A stretch of 64,000 nucleotides of DNA from Corallium rubrum (GCA_964035015.1 OZ035998.1:40914531-40978530), one strand, 5' to 3'; counted from the stretch's first letter, positions 1 to 39,892 are shown. Numbers and translations are program-made. Notes: generated by a model from the sequence alone, not told the origin.

Positions 1-596
1 AAGTTGTGAGTGATAAATATGAAATATGAAACGTTAGAATGTGTGTGGTATTTCATTTTAAATATAATTATAACATGACGGCTGGGTCTGGCGTTCACTT
101 CGACTACTGGAAAACGGTCTCCATAACGCGCGAGCAAAGACGTGGGAGTGGGCCGAGGAAGATCAGATTGAAGGCTGAATGTGGTGGATACTTCACATTT
201 GTGAACAGGATTATCCTGAATTGTCAATTTAAAGTGTCTAGAATTCAGGATTACTGTCCTGAAGGGACATCTCTGTCCCACATGCGAGTTGTTAAACGAA
301 AAAGCATATAACAAAAAAAACAGTGGGTGTTGTAGTCAGGGTCTAAGAGGTGGAACTTTCTCCTGGTTGTCATTAGGTGTCCTAAAGGTGCGGGTCAGGG
401 TTGGGTTTCATTTTCTTTAATATTCGGGATTATCCTGAATTCTAGACCAATATTTCACAATTCAACAAATACAATAGATATAAGTGGGTCAGTAGCAGTA
501 GAGTTTAGAAGAGAGTATGTTACAGATCGGGATGAAGAACATTTTAAACATTGATTTCCAAAAAAAGTTATTGACGTCGTTTGAATATAATTTCAG
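1..596. other. 5' flank of transporter gene 1
   Basis: No convincing coding region. A short inverted repeat is visible: GTCTAGAATTCAGGATTA near 236-255 is matched in reverse complement near 428-447, and GGATTATCCTGAATT occurs around 209 and 429. The stretch ends in a splice-acceptor-like sequence (TTTCAG, 591-596) just upstream of the gene 1 start codon. The matching position upstream of gene 2 (39868-39869) also ends in AG, so at least the last part is probably a 5'-UTR intron. Confidence 0.4.
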
Positions 597-624
597 GTAT
601 AAACAGAGGTACTACTAATTCAAC

Positions 625-28588
<27,964 letters not shown>

Positions 28589-28616
28589 ATAGTGAGCTTT
28601 GTTTGGAAGAAAACTG

Positions 28617-28678
28617 AATAAATTAGTCCTTTTGAATGTCACTAAATGTATAACCTCACATTTGGAAGTAACAATAAA
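28617..28678 (+). promoter_or_regulatory. Polyadenylation signals of gene 1
   Basis: Two AATAAA hexamers lie 29 and 85 nt after the stop codon (28617-28622 and 28673-28678). Either could set the 3' end. No such hexamer is evident just after gene 2. Confidence 0.5.
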
Positions 28679-29605
28679 TGCAGGTTGCAGCAATTCATTG
28701 GTTTGTTTTCTCTCTTAATATTTTAAAAATCGTGATGAAAATTTAGTAAAAGGCTTGTTTTAGACGAATTTTAAGTCGTTTTTCCCCTCTAATGGTGGCC
28801 GTCAATATTCCTCGCATTTTTGGCTCGGTGAGTCTCCAAAGGGCCTGGATACTAGCTTTTCCCCTCTAATGGCGGCGCCCAATATTCCTCGCGTTTTTGA
28901 CCCCAATGCCCCCTCTAGTACTTATCTTAAGATTTATATTAAGATCTGTTATTCTTGCACTGTAGGTTAATTTAATAGTCTATCTACTAAAAATTTTAAA
29001 ATCCGTTGTTATTTGGGAAAACGGACTTGTTTACATAACAATAACATGTGCTATGCGTGGCTGTGGTTAAAAGTACCTTTACAGTAGTGTCACAAAATAG
29101 CTTTCGGAGTATCAGTGCGGTTCTATATTAAACTACATGCATAACTACATTGCGTTTGAAAATTTTGTAGTTTTTAACAAACGCAAAATGTGCACGCTGT
29201 TGGGCTGTTTCGTGTATGAGGCTATGCCAGCAATGGCAAGTTGCATTGCTATCAGTAGCGGAGTAGCCCGAGTGAACGCCTAAGCAGACGTCTTGTTTTA
29301 TTTTATTTTATTTCATGACAATTCATTCTGATCATGAAAAAACGTCAGTATGTCAGCAGTCCAGATCCTAAGTAGCGGCGTACTCGACTTATGACTTACG
29401 TTTCGGGTTACGCATTTTACTTCTATTAAACACGTACACGTTAACTTACATATACATTTATACAGGACAAAACGAGATCAGGAACTCTTTAAATACACTA
29501 ACTAAAGTATAAAGATAGAATCGTTCATATTGATTGAATTTCGAATTAAAGTTCGAATTAAACGTGTAACCTTATTTTGAAAAACGAATCACTTTCCTGC
29601 GAGAA
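28679..29605. other. Intergenic region after gene 1
   Basis: Holds an imperfect tandem duplication (TTTTCCCCTCTAATGG... CAATATTCCTCGC at about 28780-28835 and 28855-28908). Nothing else recognised. Confidence 0.5.
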
Positions 29606-29612
29606 GGGGATC

Positions 29613-29755
<143 letters not shown>

Positions 29756-29759
29756 TTTT

Positions 29760-31300
29760 ATTAAATTTGTACCCTTTTTGTTAAATTATTTATGTAAACC
29801 GATATAAAGATTAATTAATAGATGGGTACTAGCTGTCAGAAATAGCTATTGCTAAAAATGCCTGAAAGCTAGATTACCAAAAATAATTTAACAATATATC
29901 TGGGTCAGAGCGTAAGATTATTATATTTACAGGACTTGCGCATATTTACAACAACAAATACAGTCAATATATAATACACTTCGTTTGATAACGAGAAAGA
30001 GGATATTTCGGACTTCAGATGATGAAGATGAACCTCTGGTTTCTCTATGCTTGAAGTTCGAGTGATTTACAGGAGAGTTGGAGGTAAAGTTTTACATTGC
30101 GTTGCTGAAATCGTCACTCAGTTGTGCCCGTCATAACAGCGCAGCCACTCCTCAGTTGAGGAAACTACACGTTGGAGGTTTCTACACGTTGGTTATCAGC
30201 GATAATCAGTCTAAAATCAAAGAACGAACATACCAGCCCACAGAAAAGTAATCCAAACGACGATTAAAGACGAATTTGACAAAAACCGAAGCGATATATC
30301 CTTCTTGCTTCGCGGGTTTCGCCATGATGTTAACAAGGATAAAAAGGCATGGCCACGCGCTAGCCCCAATGGTTTTGCACCCCTTGCGTTCCTTGCGTCA
30401 TGGCCGAATCGAAGGCTGAAGCGAAAGCTGAATGTGGTGCATACCCCACCCCGGGAAAGATGGGGATTTGTTTTTGTCACCAATTAATACACACCAAAGC
30501 CTCCATACCTGGGGAACGATTTCGAACACAAATAGGCCTCTACCTGGGGACGTCACCCTGATTATAAAAGCAGATAACATACAGAGTAAAGACAACTGAC
30601 AGTACAACACACTATCTACACAAACTTTGAGATATTGTACCTAGAGTATATCTGAACAATATTTAAATACTATAAATATATATGTAAAAGACAACTTTTA
30701 ATATACTCGAGAAAATAGAATTTCAAACTGCCAAAGCTTTCTTGTGTACGTCTGCTGACCATAAAGACTGCAGATACTATACGAAGCTCTACCCACTGAC
30801 ACAGAATAAGGATCGCCTGGGGACTCCAATGATCAAACTCCTGCAAATGCAGAGCCTCGGGAACACGTTCCCATCAGATCCCCTGCCAATCCCCCTGCTA
30901 TCCCCACCTTTCCGGGGGGGATTAATATTGACTCATGCATATTAGACAACATTAATCAAGAATCTGGTCGAAGACTAGCGGTGCTTTGGCGTTTATTTAC
31001 GGAATTTACCCAGTTTGTGGCTACTACTGCTTTGTGGCTGAGAATTTCAACCACACAAGCTTCACAATCAGATTGGCATTACATATATTTGCCAAGGAAC
31101 GCAATAATCGTGCTTTTGTGTTCGCTAGTTATATGAATCAGACCGACAAGTCATCAGCGCAACAAGAACGATTTTCAGAAGAGGTCGTCCACAATCCACA
31201 GGTATTCAATGGGTAGTACTAGTCTTCGTATAACTTCATTCGGTATTTGCTAGGCTCCATGCCCTTGATTCTTAGTGAAATATAACTGCTCTAAAATGTT
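29760..31300. other. Intergenic region with no recognised gene
   Basis: Several short open frames on both strands, none with a recognisable domain or exon signals that I can support. Average base composition rises near 30200-30560. Confidence 0.45.
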
Positions 31301-32429
31301 TCAGAGCCAAGGCCTACGGTGATCATGGCTGTCATATACACGGTGCAATTTTTCATGCAAGAACCATTGCACTATGTAACATGCTGTACTACAATGGTCA
31401 AAATCGTTGCGAGACAAGTTGCAACAATCGTTGCACAAAGTAGAATCACGTTGTACTTTCTGCAATGATTGCAGCAATCTGTTTCAGTGTTGCACCGTGT
31501 AACACCCCTTCAGCAACTTGTCTGGCAATATTTTGTTATGATTTGGCAAAGGCCTGTTACACCTGTATGGAATGTCCATCTTTTGTGCACTGGACATCAG
31601 CTTATCCTGTATATTTGTGCACCAATACTAGGATATAGATTTGTCCATGTGCACCAACAGGCATTTGACTGTTAGTGGTGGCACCAGCATGGAAAGGATG
31701 GGGCTGCCAATTTTAGCGCTGCAGGCATGATAACTATGTAGGGTGGAGCCCATGTAGGGGGGTTTGAGGGCATGCTCCCCCGAAAATTTTTGAAATCTAG
31801 ACTCTCTGAAATGCCATTTCCTGCATTTTGGGGAAAGAATTTACAGAATTCTGAAGGTCAGTCTGGTAGCTATTAATTCCCATGTTTGTTTGGTCTTTGT
31901 TTCTTTGTTTAAGTTGGTTATGTCAAAATAACTAAATTAAAATTAACAATTCAGCTCAAAACAATTAATGAAGTCCATTATTAGGAGCAGAAACAACACA
32001 GCTTTTTTACACTATAATAGTATCATATCAGTCAGTGGCATTGTCTCAATGTCTCTACCATTTATAACTTAGCTTGTGCACCGCTGTTTATAACCACTTT
32101 TTGTGTGCACCAATAATTGCTATTTTGCATTTTTGTGCACCAGTTTGTGCACCAGTTTGTGCACCATTTCCCGTTGCTGTGCACCGGACATGTCCGGTGC
32201 ACAGCCTCTACATTCCATACTGGCTTGAGTGTTACACAGCAGGGACGGATTTTCTGGGGGGGGGGTGCGGGTGGGTGGGTGCGCACCCCCCAAAAATGTT
32301 TGCACCCCCCTGCAAATAATATATATTACCAGCCTATTGACCAAAATTGGAATAGAATATATTTCAAATAATTAATTGTTCCATCCCTCCATAAATTGCA
32401 GGCACATATGACTTGCGTTCTGAGTACTT

Positions 32430-32787
32430 TCGCTGGTTAATATACATACATTGCACTGCTGACCGTTTAAATCTTTTGGTGAACGATCTAATCAAAGGCT
32501 CCAACCTTGCGCTTGACATCATGTCTACAATCAAGTCCCTCTATACATACACAAAACCCGAGAATGCATGACCCAAAACATGTCGAGCAAGCGAGTGGGT
32601 TTTACCATAAGTTGACAACTGCAAAGCAGATTATTGGGCTGATCACATTCCATGCATACCTAGCTAGAATGTTCTTCCTGTCCAAAGAGCTGCAGAGTCA
32701 GAGCATCAACTGGACAGATGTTCAGTATGAGGTTGAAAGGACCCGCAAATCAGTTTCCCTAATAGACGATGATCAGATAAGAGTGAA
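32430..32787 (+). pseudogene. Outer hAT transposase, left part
   Basis: Reads IHCTADRLNLLVNDLIKGS (hAT core pattern HC-x-AHRLNL), then LDIMSTIKSLYTYTKPE, with a frame change near 32565, and continues KHVEQASGFYHKL to the nested insertion site. The frame continues beyond the inner element because that insertion plus one duplication is 4212 bp, a multiple of three. Confidence 0.7.
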
Positions 32788-33126
32788 GCTAAACGCATAG
32801 GCGTACGGGGCCAATCTCAGTTGGGGGGACTGAGGCTATTTGCCCGAAAATTTTCTGTCACCCGAATTTTCAAAATGAATCAATCATTAACTAAAACGAG
32901 TTTTCCACAAAGTTGTGACGATTATTTATTTTTAATTATTTACAATTACAAAACAATATAAATTTGCAATATGTTATGCAAAAAACAACGTAATGTTCCC
33001 CTCAATGGGAATCGGAAGCTATCAAGTCTTTCAGAAGCAGTCTGAGAGTCTCAGAGTCTTTTCTCCCATACCATTACAAATATATATATATACAATCTCT
33101 CGCAGATCTTGTTTATCGCATGCAAG

Positions 33127-35040
33127 TTAAAAGAAATAGGCATTGCGACCTTTCCGTTTGCCAAAAATGTCTATCATTCTTTCCATGTCTTCTTTCATCA
33201 GACGATTTGCGTACTCCCTTTCAATGTTTATCAGTGCTATGTTGCCAAGCCTCTTTTCGCCCATGGTACTCCGAAGGTACGTCTTCAATCTTCGCAGCCC
33301 GCTGAATGACCTTTCGGCGGAACACGATGTTGCCGGAATCACTGCTAAAATGGTAGCGGCTTTCGTGAACTCAGGCACCATTTCACACAATTCGTTTTTG
33401 TAAAGCAGATCTATGACATTTGAAGCTGTTATTACACGATCGCAAGAGGCGTCAGCGTTACTTTGTTTGAATTGGTTAAAAAGTCTCTGATCGACTTCTA
33501 TTAGATCTTTGTCGAGACCATAGAAGTTACCAACGAGTTCGTAATCTGACTCTGATGGTTTTTCGCTCAGAACAACTGCACCCAAAGCACAGAGCACGTC
33601 TTGGTCATTTCCTTGAAAACGATCCAGCTCTGCCAAAACCTGGTCAAGAGATTTGTAATAGGTATTGACTCTATAGTGCTGCATAGGTGTCATCGCTTCG
33701 GTGTTCGATGTTGCTGACTCGCCAACGAGATATTGTACACGGCGAGAAGGTTTTTTCCGTGGTACACGTGCATCACGAATGTTGACAAATTTAGTATTCT
33801 GGGTCCAGCTTTTAATGTCACTGCTAATTTTATCGGCTCGTTTCCAAATCAGTTCGTAGCTTTCCTCGGTACGGCATTCTCTCAATGTCTTCATGGTAAG
33901 TGTCGCGTTTCGTCGAGCGTTAATAACATCAACGTTCTTACCCTGTAAATAAGTACTCAGAGCACTGGTGTTTGACAAGATGACTTTCAGTATACATAGT
34001 CCCAGAACAAACTCAAAATCGCAGATGACATTTAGCAGGGCTCTGCTATCGGAATAAGTTTTAGGGTCTTTGTCGTTGGCCAGTTTAATTAGGGCTTTCA
34101 CAATTCGCTCGATCTGTTCAGTTACAGCCTTGACCGCTTCCCATCGACAAGACCAACGCGTTACACTTAGGGATTTAAGTGTCAACATCAAATGATCGCG
34201 TTCGACTTCAATATCACCGAACATGGCGTGCCGTTTCGAACTTGCCTCAAGGAGATTGTACAGACTCTGAATAGTCCCGAGTGCATTACGCAGTGGTTCG
34301 ACTTCTGACATCGTGTCTTGCAACGCTAGGTTAAGTAAATGTCCGTAACAATGCACATATATCGCACGTGGAGAACAGTCCTTCATCCGCGCGACTACTC
34401 CCTTTTCTTTGCCACTCATGTTAGCTGCACCGTCAAAACATTCGCCAACTATATTGATCAAGTCCAGGTTGAGATCGGAGATCGCCTTCGTTATCAGATC
34501 GTATAGGGTTTTGCCATCGGTTGTTTTCGTTTCGTAAAAGCCGACGAAAGCTTCTTTTTTAACCCCATCGGCGATAAAACTAAGGCATATGGAGACTTGC
34601 TCATGATGACTGATGTCGGATGTTTCGTCCACGATCACACCAAACGGCCCACTAGCGATGCAATCCTGCTGAATTCTTTCTAGTATAAGATCAGCTAATA
34701 TTTGAAGAATTTCGTTTTGAATCTCTGGCGCAGACCATTGCGCATGTTTTTTTAACTGAGTTTTCAACTTTTGTTCGAGCCATGGAATGTCGATGCAGCG
34801 TAAACGCAGCAATTCCAGAAAGTTGCCACGGTTTCCGTCGGAGAAGGAGCCGATATCATCACGTTTCTCTTCATGCCCTCTTTGGGCGATGTTCTGTTGG
34901 GCCGTGTAGAATAAAGATTCCATAATGACTTTCATATACTTGCGGTTCATTTCAACAAAGTCCTTGTGAGCGGTATGCAGTTGTTTCATGACCGATGTTT
35001 GTTGTCTCATGTTCGATCGATAGCTTATCCATTTAGCCAT
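33127..35040 (-). CDS. Inner hAT transposase, catalytic part (637 aa)
   Basis: Long open frame with the hAT catalytic fold interrupted by a helical insertion. Candidate acidic residues lie in GVIVDETSD (about residue 140) and ECFDGAANMSG. Then come HCYGHLLNLAL, the SVTRWSCRWEAV motif, and the C-terminal dimerisation domain (IPATSCSAERSFSGLRRL, LGNIALINIE). The downstream frame is open upstream of this ATG to about 35078, so the ATG may not be the true start and the protein probably continues the 312-aa frame upstream. No internal stop, so this element may have been active recently. Confidence 0.88.
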   Translation of the reverse strand: MAKWISYRSNMRQQTSVMKQLHTAHKDFVEMNRKYMKVIMESLFYTAQQNIAQRGHEEKRDDIGSFSDGNRGNFLELLRLRCIDIPWLEQKLKTQLKKHAQWSAPEIQNEILQILADLILERIQQDCIASGPFGVIVDETSDISHHEQVSICLSFIADGVKKEAFVGFYETKTTDGKTLYDLITKAISDLNLDLINIVGECFDGAANMSGKEKGVVARMKDCSPRAIYVHCYGHLLNLALQDTMSEVEPLRNALGTIQSLYNLLEASSKRHAMFGDIEVERDHLMLTLKSLSVTRWSCRWEAVKAVTEQIERIVKALIKLANDKDPKTYSDSRALLNVICDFEFVLGLCILKVILSNTSALSTYLQGKNVDVINARRNATLTMKTLRECRTEESYELIWKRADKISSDIKSWTQNTKFVNIRDARVPRKKPSRRVQYLVGESATSNTEAMTPMQHYRVNTYYKSLDQVLAELDRFQGNDQDVLCALGAVVLSEKPSESDYELVGNFYGLDKDLIEVDQRLFNQFKQSNADASCDRVITASNVIDLLYKNELCEMVPEFTKAATILAVIPATSCSAERSFSGLRRLKTYLRSTMGEKRLGNIALINIEREYANRLMKEDMERMIDIFGKRKGRNAYFF

Positions 35041-35075
35041 GGCTTCTTCGTGGTTCGCGCTGATGTGGTGTTTCT

Positions 35076-36014
35076 TTACTTTAGTCGCTCCGTTTTCTTC
35101 CAGTTGGTGAAATGAAAAGAATCATCATTCAAAAAGCGTTCACATGCGAAACAAGACGCCTCGTGATTGACAATCGAATAGTTCAGCCAAGGGTACTGTT
35201 TGTACCATCCTGCCTGGAAATCTCTCTGGAAAGACTCGTTGCCAAACGTGGTGGGATTATACTTGTCCAGTACTGGTTGTCGAGGGCCATCCAGGTCGCT
35301 ATTCGACATCACCGGAACGTCGCCATTGGGATCGTAGGATTCTTTTTCTTTCTGGTCAAAATTTATTTCTGGAGACTCGATTATACGATTAATCTCCGGC
35401 GATAGAGAGCTATCTCCAGGTGAAGAAGGGAATTCGCCCATATTCTCAGGCTGGGAATCGACCAAATGATTATAATCAAATGTAGTTGACGGTATATCCA
35501 AGCACTCCGAGTTTGTATTACTTTTACGTGTTTCCAATGATTCTGCGTTTGTTCCACATATCGGTGGAACCAAAGGGACGAAAGACAATGAAATTTCTTC
35601 TAACTGAAATGCATCCGGTGAGACTGAATTTGTATCAAATTGTGATATAGTCGTGTTGTCCGTGTTGTCTTCACATTTTGACGTGTCTACAAGTTTTCCT
35701 TGTTCCGATGTATCCCGAACACTCTCAGATGAATTCACCACACTTTTCACAGAATCGTTTGGAGTCGGATCTAGTTTAGGTCGTTTGGCTACGCCTACGG
35801 GTTCATTGTCATCTTTCCTGGTGAAATTCAGTTGGGTTTGAGAAGGGGATATGACTGTAGTAAATTTCACATTTTTTCCGAGGTGTTGACTTTTGGCATG
35901 GCGGTCTTTGTAATCGGAGTCAATGACTTTACTGCATTCAGAACAACTGACGCGAAGACGGTAAGCGTGATTCTGACTCTTCTGAGACTGTTTAGAGTTT
36001 AGACCGTTTGCCAT
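35076..36014 (-). CDS. Inner hAT transposase, N-terminal part (312 aa)
   Basis: N-terminal reading frame of a hAT transposase of the kind annotated as zinc finger MYM-type 1-like. A Cys/His finger (VSCSECSKVIDSDYKDRH) is near residues 24-40. A long Ser/Thr/Asp-rich stretch follows, then a TTF-type zinc-binding region near the C-terminus: FQAGWYKQYPWLNYS and EASCFACERF. It ends in TAA at 35076. The downstream frame begins one register away, so a single-base indel near 35080 or a tiny intron separates the halves. Confidence 0.8.
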   Translation of the reverse strand: MANGLNSKQSQKSQNHAYRLRVSCSECSKVIDSDYKDRHAKSQHLGKNVKFTTVISPSQTQLNFTRKDDNEPVGVAKRPKLDPTPNDSVKSVVNSSESVRDTSEQGKLVDTSKCEDNTDNTTISQFDTNSVSPDAFQLEEISLSFVPLVPPICGTNAESLETRKSNTNSECLDIPSTTFDYNHLVDSQPENMGEFPSSPGDSSLSPEINRIIESPEINFDQKEKESYDPNGDVPVMSNSDLDGPRQPVLDKYNPTTFGNESFQRDFQAGWYKQYPWLNYSIVNHEASCFACERFLNDDSFHFTNWKKTERLK

Positions 36015-36539
36015 CCATAAATCTATTAGGTGATGAGCGGACTGAGACTAGTGTCCTGTGTCTTGTTACGAACACCGTAAAAAGAATCTTAGTCGAGGCA
36101 ATTAAATTTTTTTAATGTACTTATTATAAAGTATAAACCACACGATAGATCCACTCTGCACACGAGCTCCTACATGTAAAACGCTCCTCAATACAATAAC
36201 TTTACCACACGTTCTATTTATTATAAACAACAACTCTAATCTTAGCAAAAACAACAATCAACAATGTTGTGAAAGTGAGCGAGCCGCACTTATATAGTGT
36301 TTCATCTCAAGCTATTTTAGGTAATTGTATAATGTCTATAATCAGAAATTACTTGATATACTATTTATAGTTCAAGCTTATGCAAGCGTGAAGCTTACCG
36401 CTTACGCAAGCGTACAAGTACTGTAGTCTAATGTGAGTAATGTAGCATATCAAATATCAATAATCTAAAATCTAGAATGTTCTGGCGTGTCGGTCTCACA
36501 AGACTCACATCACATTGTAAAATGTTATTGCGCGAGGTC

Positions 36540-36792
36540 TTACTACCATTTGCGATCAACCGTTAGGCGTGAGCGTTTAAACGCGTATGTTTACGTTTCA
36601 AACGTGCAAGTTTCATAGGAAAATTTTGACACTTCAACAATAGCCTAATCAATCATTTGTCAAAAAATGGGCGGATGATCATGAAACTATTGTTGAAGTG
36701 TCAACATTTTCCTGTGAAACTTGCACGTTTGAAACGTAAACATACGCGTTTAAACGCTCACGCCTAACGGTTGATCGCAAATGGTAGTAAGT
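36540..36792. repeat. Small palindromic element in the inner hAT
   Basis: Arms of about 105 bp with a spacer of about 40 bp: TTACTACCATTTGCGATCAA at the left returns as TTGATCGCAAATGGTAGTAA at the right, with few mismatches. Lies upstream of the transposase start. Either a MITE insertion or a large subterminal palindrome of the element. Confidence 0.75.
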
Positions 36793-37007
36793 ATTATAGT
36801 ATTCAAAACGGAAACCGCGAGCGATTTCATTTTACAAGTATACAATTATATTTCTATGATATATATATGGTCTCATTCAGTCATTCTCTTATGTTTCTGC
36901 CCGAAAAACCTTAATATATTGCCCGAAAAATGGCTGGTTCACCGAATCTGGGGGGGCTGCAGCCCCCCCCCCCCCAGCCCCCCGGCTCGTACGCCTATGG
37001 CTAAACG

Positions 37008-37597
37008 AGTATTCTGAAAAGACCGGCATACCTCTCGAACTCACCATGCCAATACACCGAACAAGATCATCAGCCACTGCTGAAGATTCAATCAATAACA
37101 TCATCTCTGACCTCAACTCTTACACGAAAAGCAAGATCAAGGAAGAGTTCCAAATCCGGTTCGACAGCAAGAACATCAAAATAATGAAAGCTTTCGAAGC
37201 TTTGGATGCGTCCAAACCGTGCTACTTGGACATCGAGACTCTGGATTATCTTGTTCAGCACTTTGATTGCTTGGGCATTAACAGATCCATCCTCAAACTG
37301 GAATTGTTGCGTGCCAGAGAAGATTTCCAACGGGGGCTACCGATTAGTGAAAAGAGATCTGCTAACCTAATGAAGCTCGTCAACTTAAAGAACACCATTG
37401 CAACGAGTACGGCTACTGTGGAACGGAGCTTTTCAGCAGTGAACAGAGTCTGTTCCAAGTTACGATCAAAGCTAACTCCAAGCAGACTCGGGGACCTTCT
37501 ATGCATAACCCTAAACAAAGATCTGGTACCGAAACTCGAGATTGATGTACTCATTAATTCCTGGGCTTCAAAAGGAAACAGAAGGGTGAATGTGTAG
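37008..37597 (+). pseudogene. Outer hAT transposase, C-terminal dimerisation domain
   Basis: Continues the transposase frame to a TAG at 37595-37597. It contains the hAT dimerisation signature (TSTATVERSFSAVNRVCSKL, then LTPSRLGDLLCITLN). This part is open throughout. Confidence 0.8.
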
Positions 37598-38499
37598 AAA
37601 ATGCAGTATGTGATAATGAGCAATGACGTCTGCTGGATTTGGTCGTTCAAGATGTTTGACTGTTCAGTCTGTTCTGCTTAACTCAGTTAACTGTGCTATT
37701 ACTGAACTCACTATACATAATAATTGTGAATTTGTGATTAAGTGAAAAGGTTGTGTTAACATTTGTCACTTTCGAGTTCACCGGGTCGTTCTTCGAGTTT
37801 ACATTGCCACTGTTAGGCGTATTTTATAAAGTAATATATAAATTAACTGCTACGAGTGAAAGTAATAATGGTAGCGATTAGCGAAATACACTATATAATT
37901 ATGTAGATAAAAAAAGTAGATTGTTTGAATAATTTGATTATTCTACTGATATGATGGCCACAGAATCACAGATGCGTCCTAGCAAACGCATTCTTTTAAA
38001 ATTTTCCTTGACCTTGCAGTTGCCCCCAGACCCATGCCAAAGCAATCAGTAGCACCCCCCCAGATATTTGTCCCCCCCCCCCCCCCCCAAAAAACAAAAA
38101 TATGAAAATCCGTCCCTGTTACACAGTGCAATTTTTCAGGCAACTTGTCTCGCAATGATGACTCATGTAGCATTGCAGTTGCAAGACAGGGGGTGTTACA
38201 CACTGCAATGCATTTATGCAATTTTTCAATGATGTGGATTTCAATAAAAGTGTGTAGACTGGGCCAGGGAGAGGCTCGACTGAGTGCCAAATCATAACAA
38301 AATATTATTGTGAGACAAGTTGCTGAAGGGGTGTTACATGGTGCAACACTGAAACAAATTGCTGCAATTGTTGCAGAAAGTAGAATCTGATTCTACTTCA
38401 TGCAATGATTGTTGCAACTTGTCTCACAACGATTTTCACCATTGCACAGTATGTTACACAGTGCTATGGTTCATGCAACTTGCCTTGCAATGGCCTTTA

Positions 38500-39869
38500 C
38501 TAGTATCAACTTCTGAAGCCCCTTGTGAACACCTGATCACTCTTTATTTAAACAAAATTTGTAGTTATATTTAATTTAGTATGTCTTTGATTTTCACAAG
38601 AGGATTTCAACAATGTGATTTTCATGGCATCACATTTATATTCGACAAGGAACAGAATAATCTGGCTGCTGTAAATCTGCATTATTTGGCAAAGTCCTAA
38701 CTTCACAGAACTTTAATACCGCAGAGAACTGGTATTAGATACAATACAAGCAAAAAACGTTGGAAATTTAAATAAGTTACCCAATTGCCAATATTTCGAG
38801 TTTGAACATGGCAAAGACTCACGAAGTTGTTCTTGTCAACACTGAGTGGTTGTATAATTGTATTATATATTTGATACTTTTAGTGACAAGTTTTACCATG
38901 CTGTTTTACTAATTTATCTATTACAGCTGATTGAAAGCAGAATTTGTGAAAGAAGTGCTTCAGATAATCAGGATTCAGGAGCACTGCGAAATCACATGAT
39001 TGAAAGAGATTTCTGTCAGAAGCATTTTCTCATGCTGCGTGTGACAATTTGCACATGCAATTATAGTTGTTAATATCTCAGTAAGGTCTAGAGACTTGCA
39101 ATTACTAAATGATGGCTTAAGTGCTATCGATTCATTCCCTATGACTTTAATAGTATCACTTCAATATTTTAAATGGCAGTTCGTGAAACCCAACGGCCTG
39201 TTCTGTAAACTGTCCTTGTGGGCTGATGAGTTGTTTGATTCTACCAAGTGGACATAAAGGTTAATGTTTACACAATACTGCGATTAATCAGGGCGATTTG
39301 TGGTTTAGATGCATGAAAAGACATGGTAATAATAAGAAGGGTCAGTGTAAGGACTTCTAACTCTGACTTAACCTCCACTGACTGTTCTGTATAATTTTTC
39401 CATGTATCTAAACCATAAATATCTTCTCAGCCTAGCATAAACTACATGTACATGTATATTTTTCTCAGAGTGCTCTCGTGTTTGAATAAATACCATCACC
39501 AGAATGGCGATCGCTTAACACTTCCGGTATGTCTTGATTGGCTGATGAAATGTCTCTCAAAACAGTAAAAACTGTCGAACTGTTCCAGATGTTCTTTCTG
39601 CTCTCCTCCCAAGTTAGCCCCACCCCTTTTTACCCCTCAATCCTTCATGTGCCCCAGTTATCCCTAACTTGTGGAAAAATTGTTTCAATTTGGATTTGTA
39701 GGAAATTACAGTGAAATCATTAATATTTTTCAACTCAGTAGGCAATGAATTAAAAAGCATGCATAGGTCTTTTGTATTTTATTCTGGCTAGTTAGTATTC
39801 TCGGACAGGAATGATAGGAATATTAATATAACTAACAGATTGAAAAGTATTTTTTTATCATTTAAACAG
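38500..39869. other. Intergenic region upstream of gene 2
   Basis: No gene recognised. It should contain the gene 2 promoter and perhaps a non-coding first exon, but I cannot place them. It ends at the acceptor-like TTTAAACAG (39861-39869), equivalent to that upstream of gene 1. Confidence 0.4.
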
Positions 39870-39892
39870 GTATATAAATGAAGTAATTCAAT

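Larger units (their letters stand above)
32796..36999 (-). mobile_element. hAT transposon, inner (4.2 kb), nested in the outer transposase gene
   Basis: Ends: CATAGGCGTACGG at 32796 and, reading inward on the other strand from 36999, CATAGGCGTACGAG. A perfect 8-bp target duplication GCTAAACG lies at 32788-32795 and 37000-37007. Subterminal words TTGCCCGAAAA and runs of G or C occur at both ends. It carries a nearly complete minus-strand transposase. This is a different hAT family from the outer element. Confidence 0.93.
32240..38118 (+). mobile_element. hAT transposon, outer (5.9 kb including nested element)
   Basis: Ends are inverted: CAGGGACGGATTTTC at 32240 and its complement GAAAATCCGTCCCTG ending at 38118. 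Both ends continue into G or C runs. A perfect 8-bp target duplication TTACACAG lies at 32232-32239 and 38119-38126. CAG-type ends plus 8-bp duplication are diagnostic of hAT. Its plus-strand transposase is decayed and split by the inner element. Confidence 0.92.
31335..38490. mobile_element. Outer foldback repeat split by the hAT insertion
   Basis: Inverted arms of about 200 bp: 31360-31555 (for example CAGTGTTGCACCGTGTAACA, CCCCTTCAGCAACTTGTC) against 38285-38480 (GACAAGTTGCTGAAGGGG, GTTACATGGTGCAACACTG). Removing the hAT leaves an element of about 1.3 kb. The loop holds repeats of TTTGTGCACCAG (32131-32170) and a palindrome GTGCACCGGACATGTCCGGT (about 32179-32203). Confidence 0.65.

Noticed and set aside
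39..311. 90-aa frame at the left edge
   Set aside because: Overlaps an inverted repeat and has no recognisable domain or counterpart upstream of gene 2.
30217..30610. Overlapping frames on both strands near 30.3-30.5 kb
   Set aside because: No domain, no splice context and no conserved partner elsewhere in the window.
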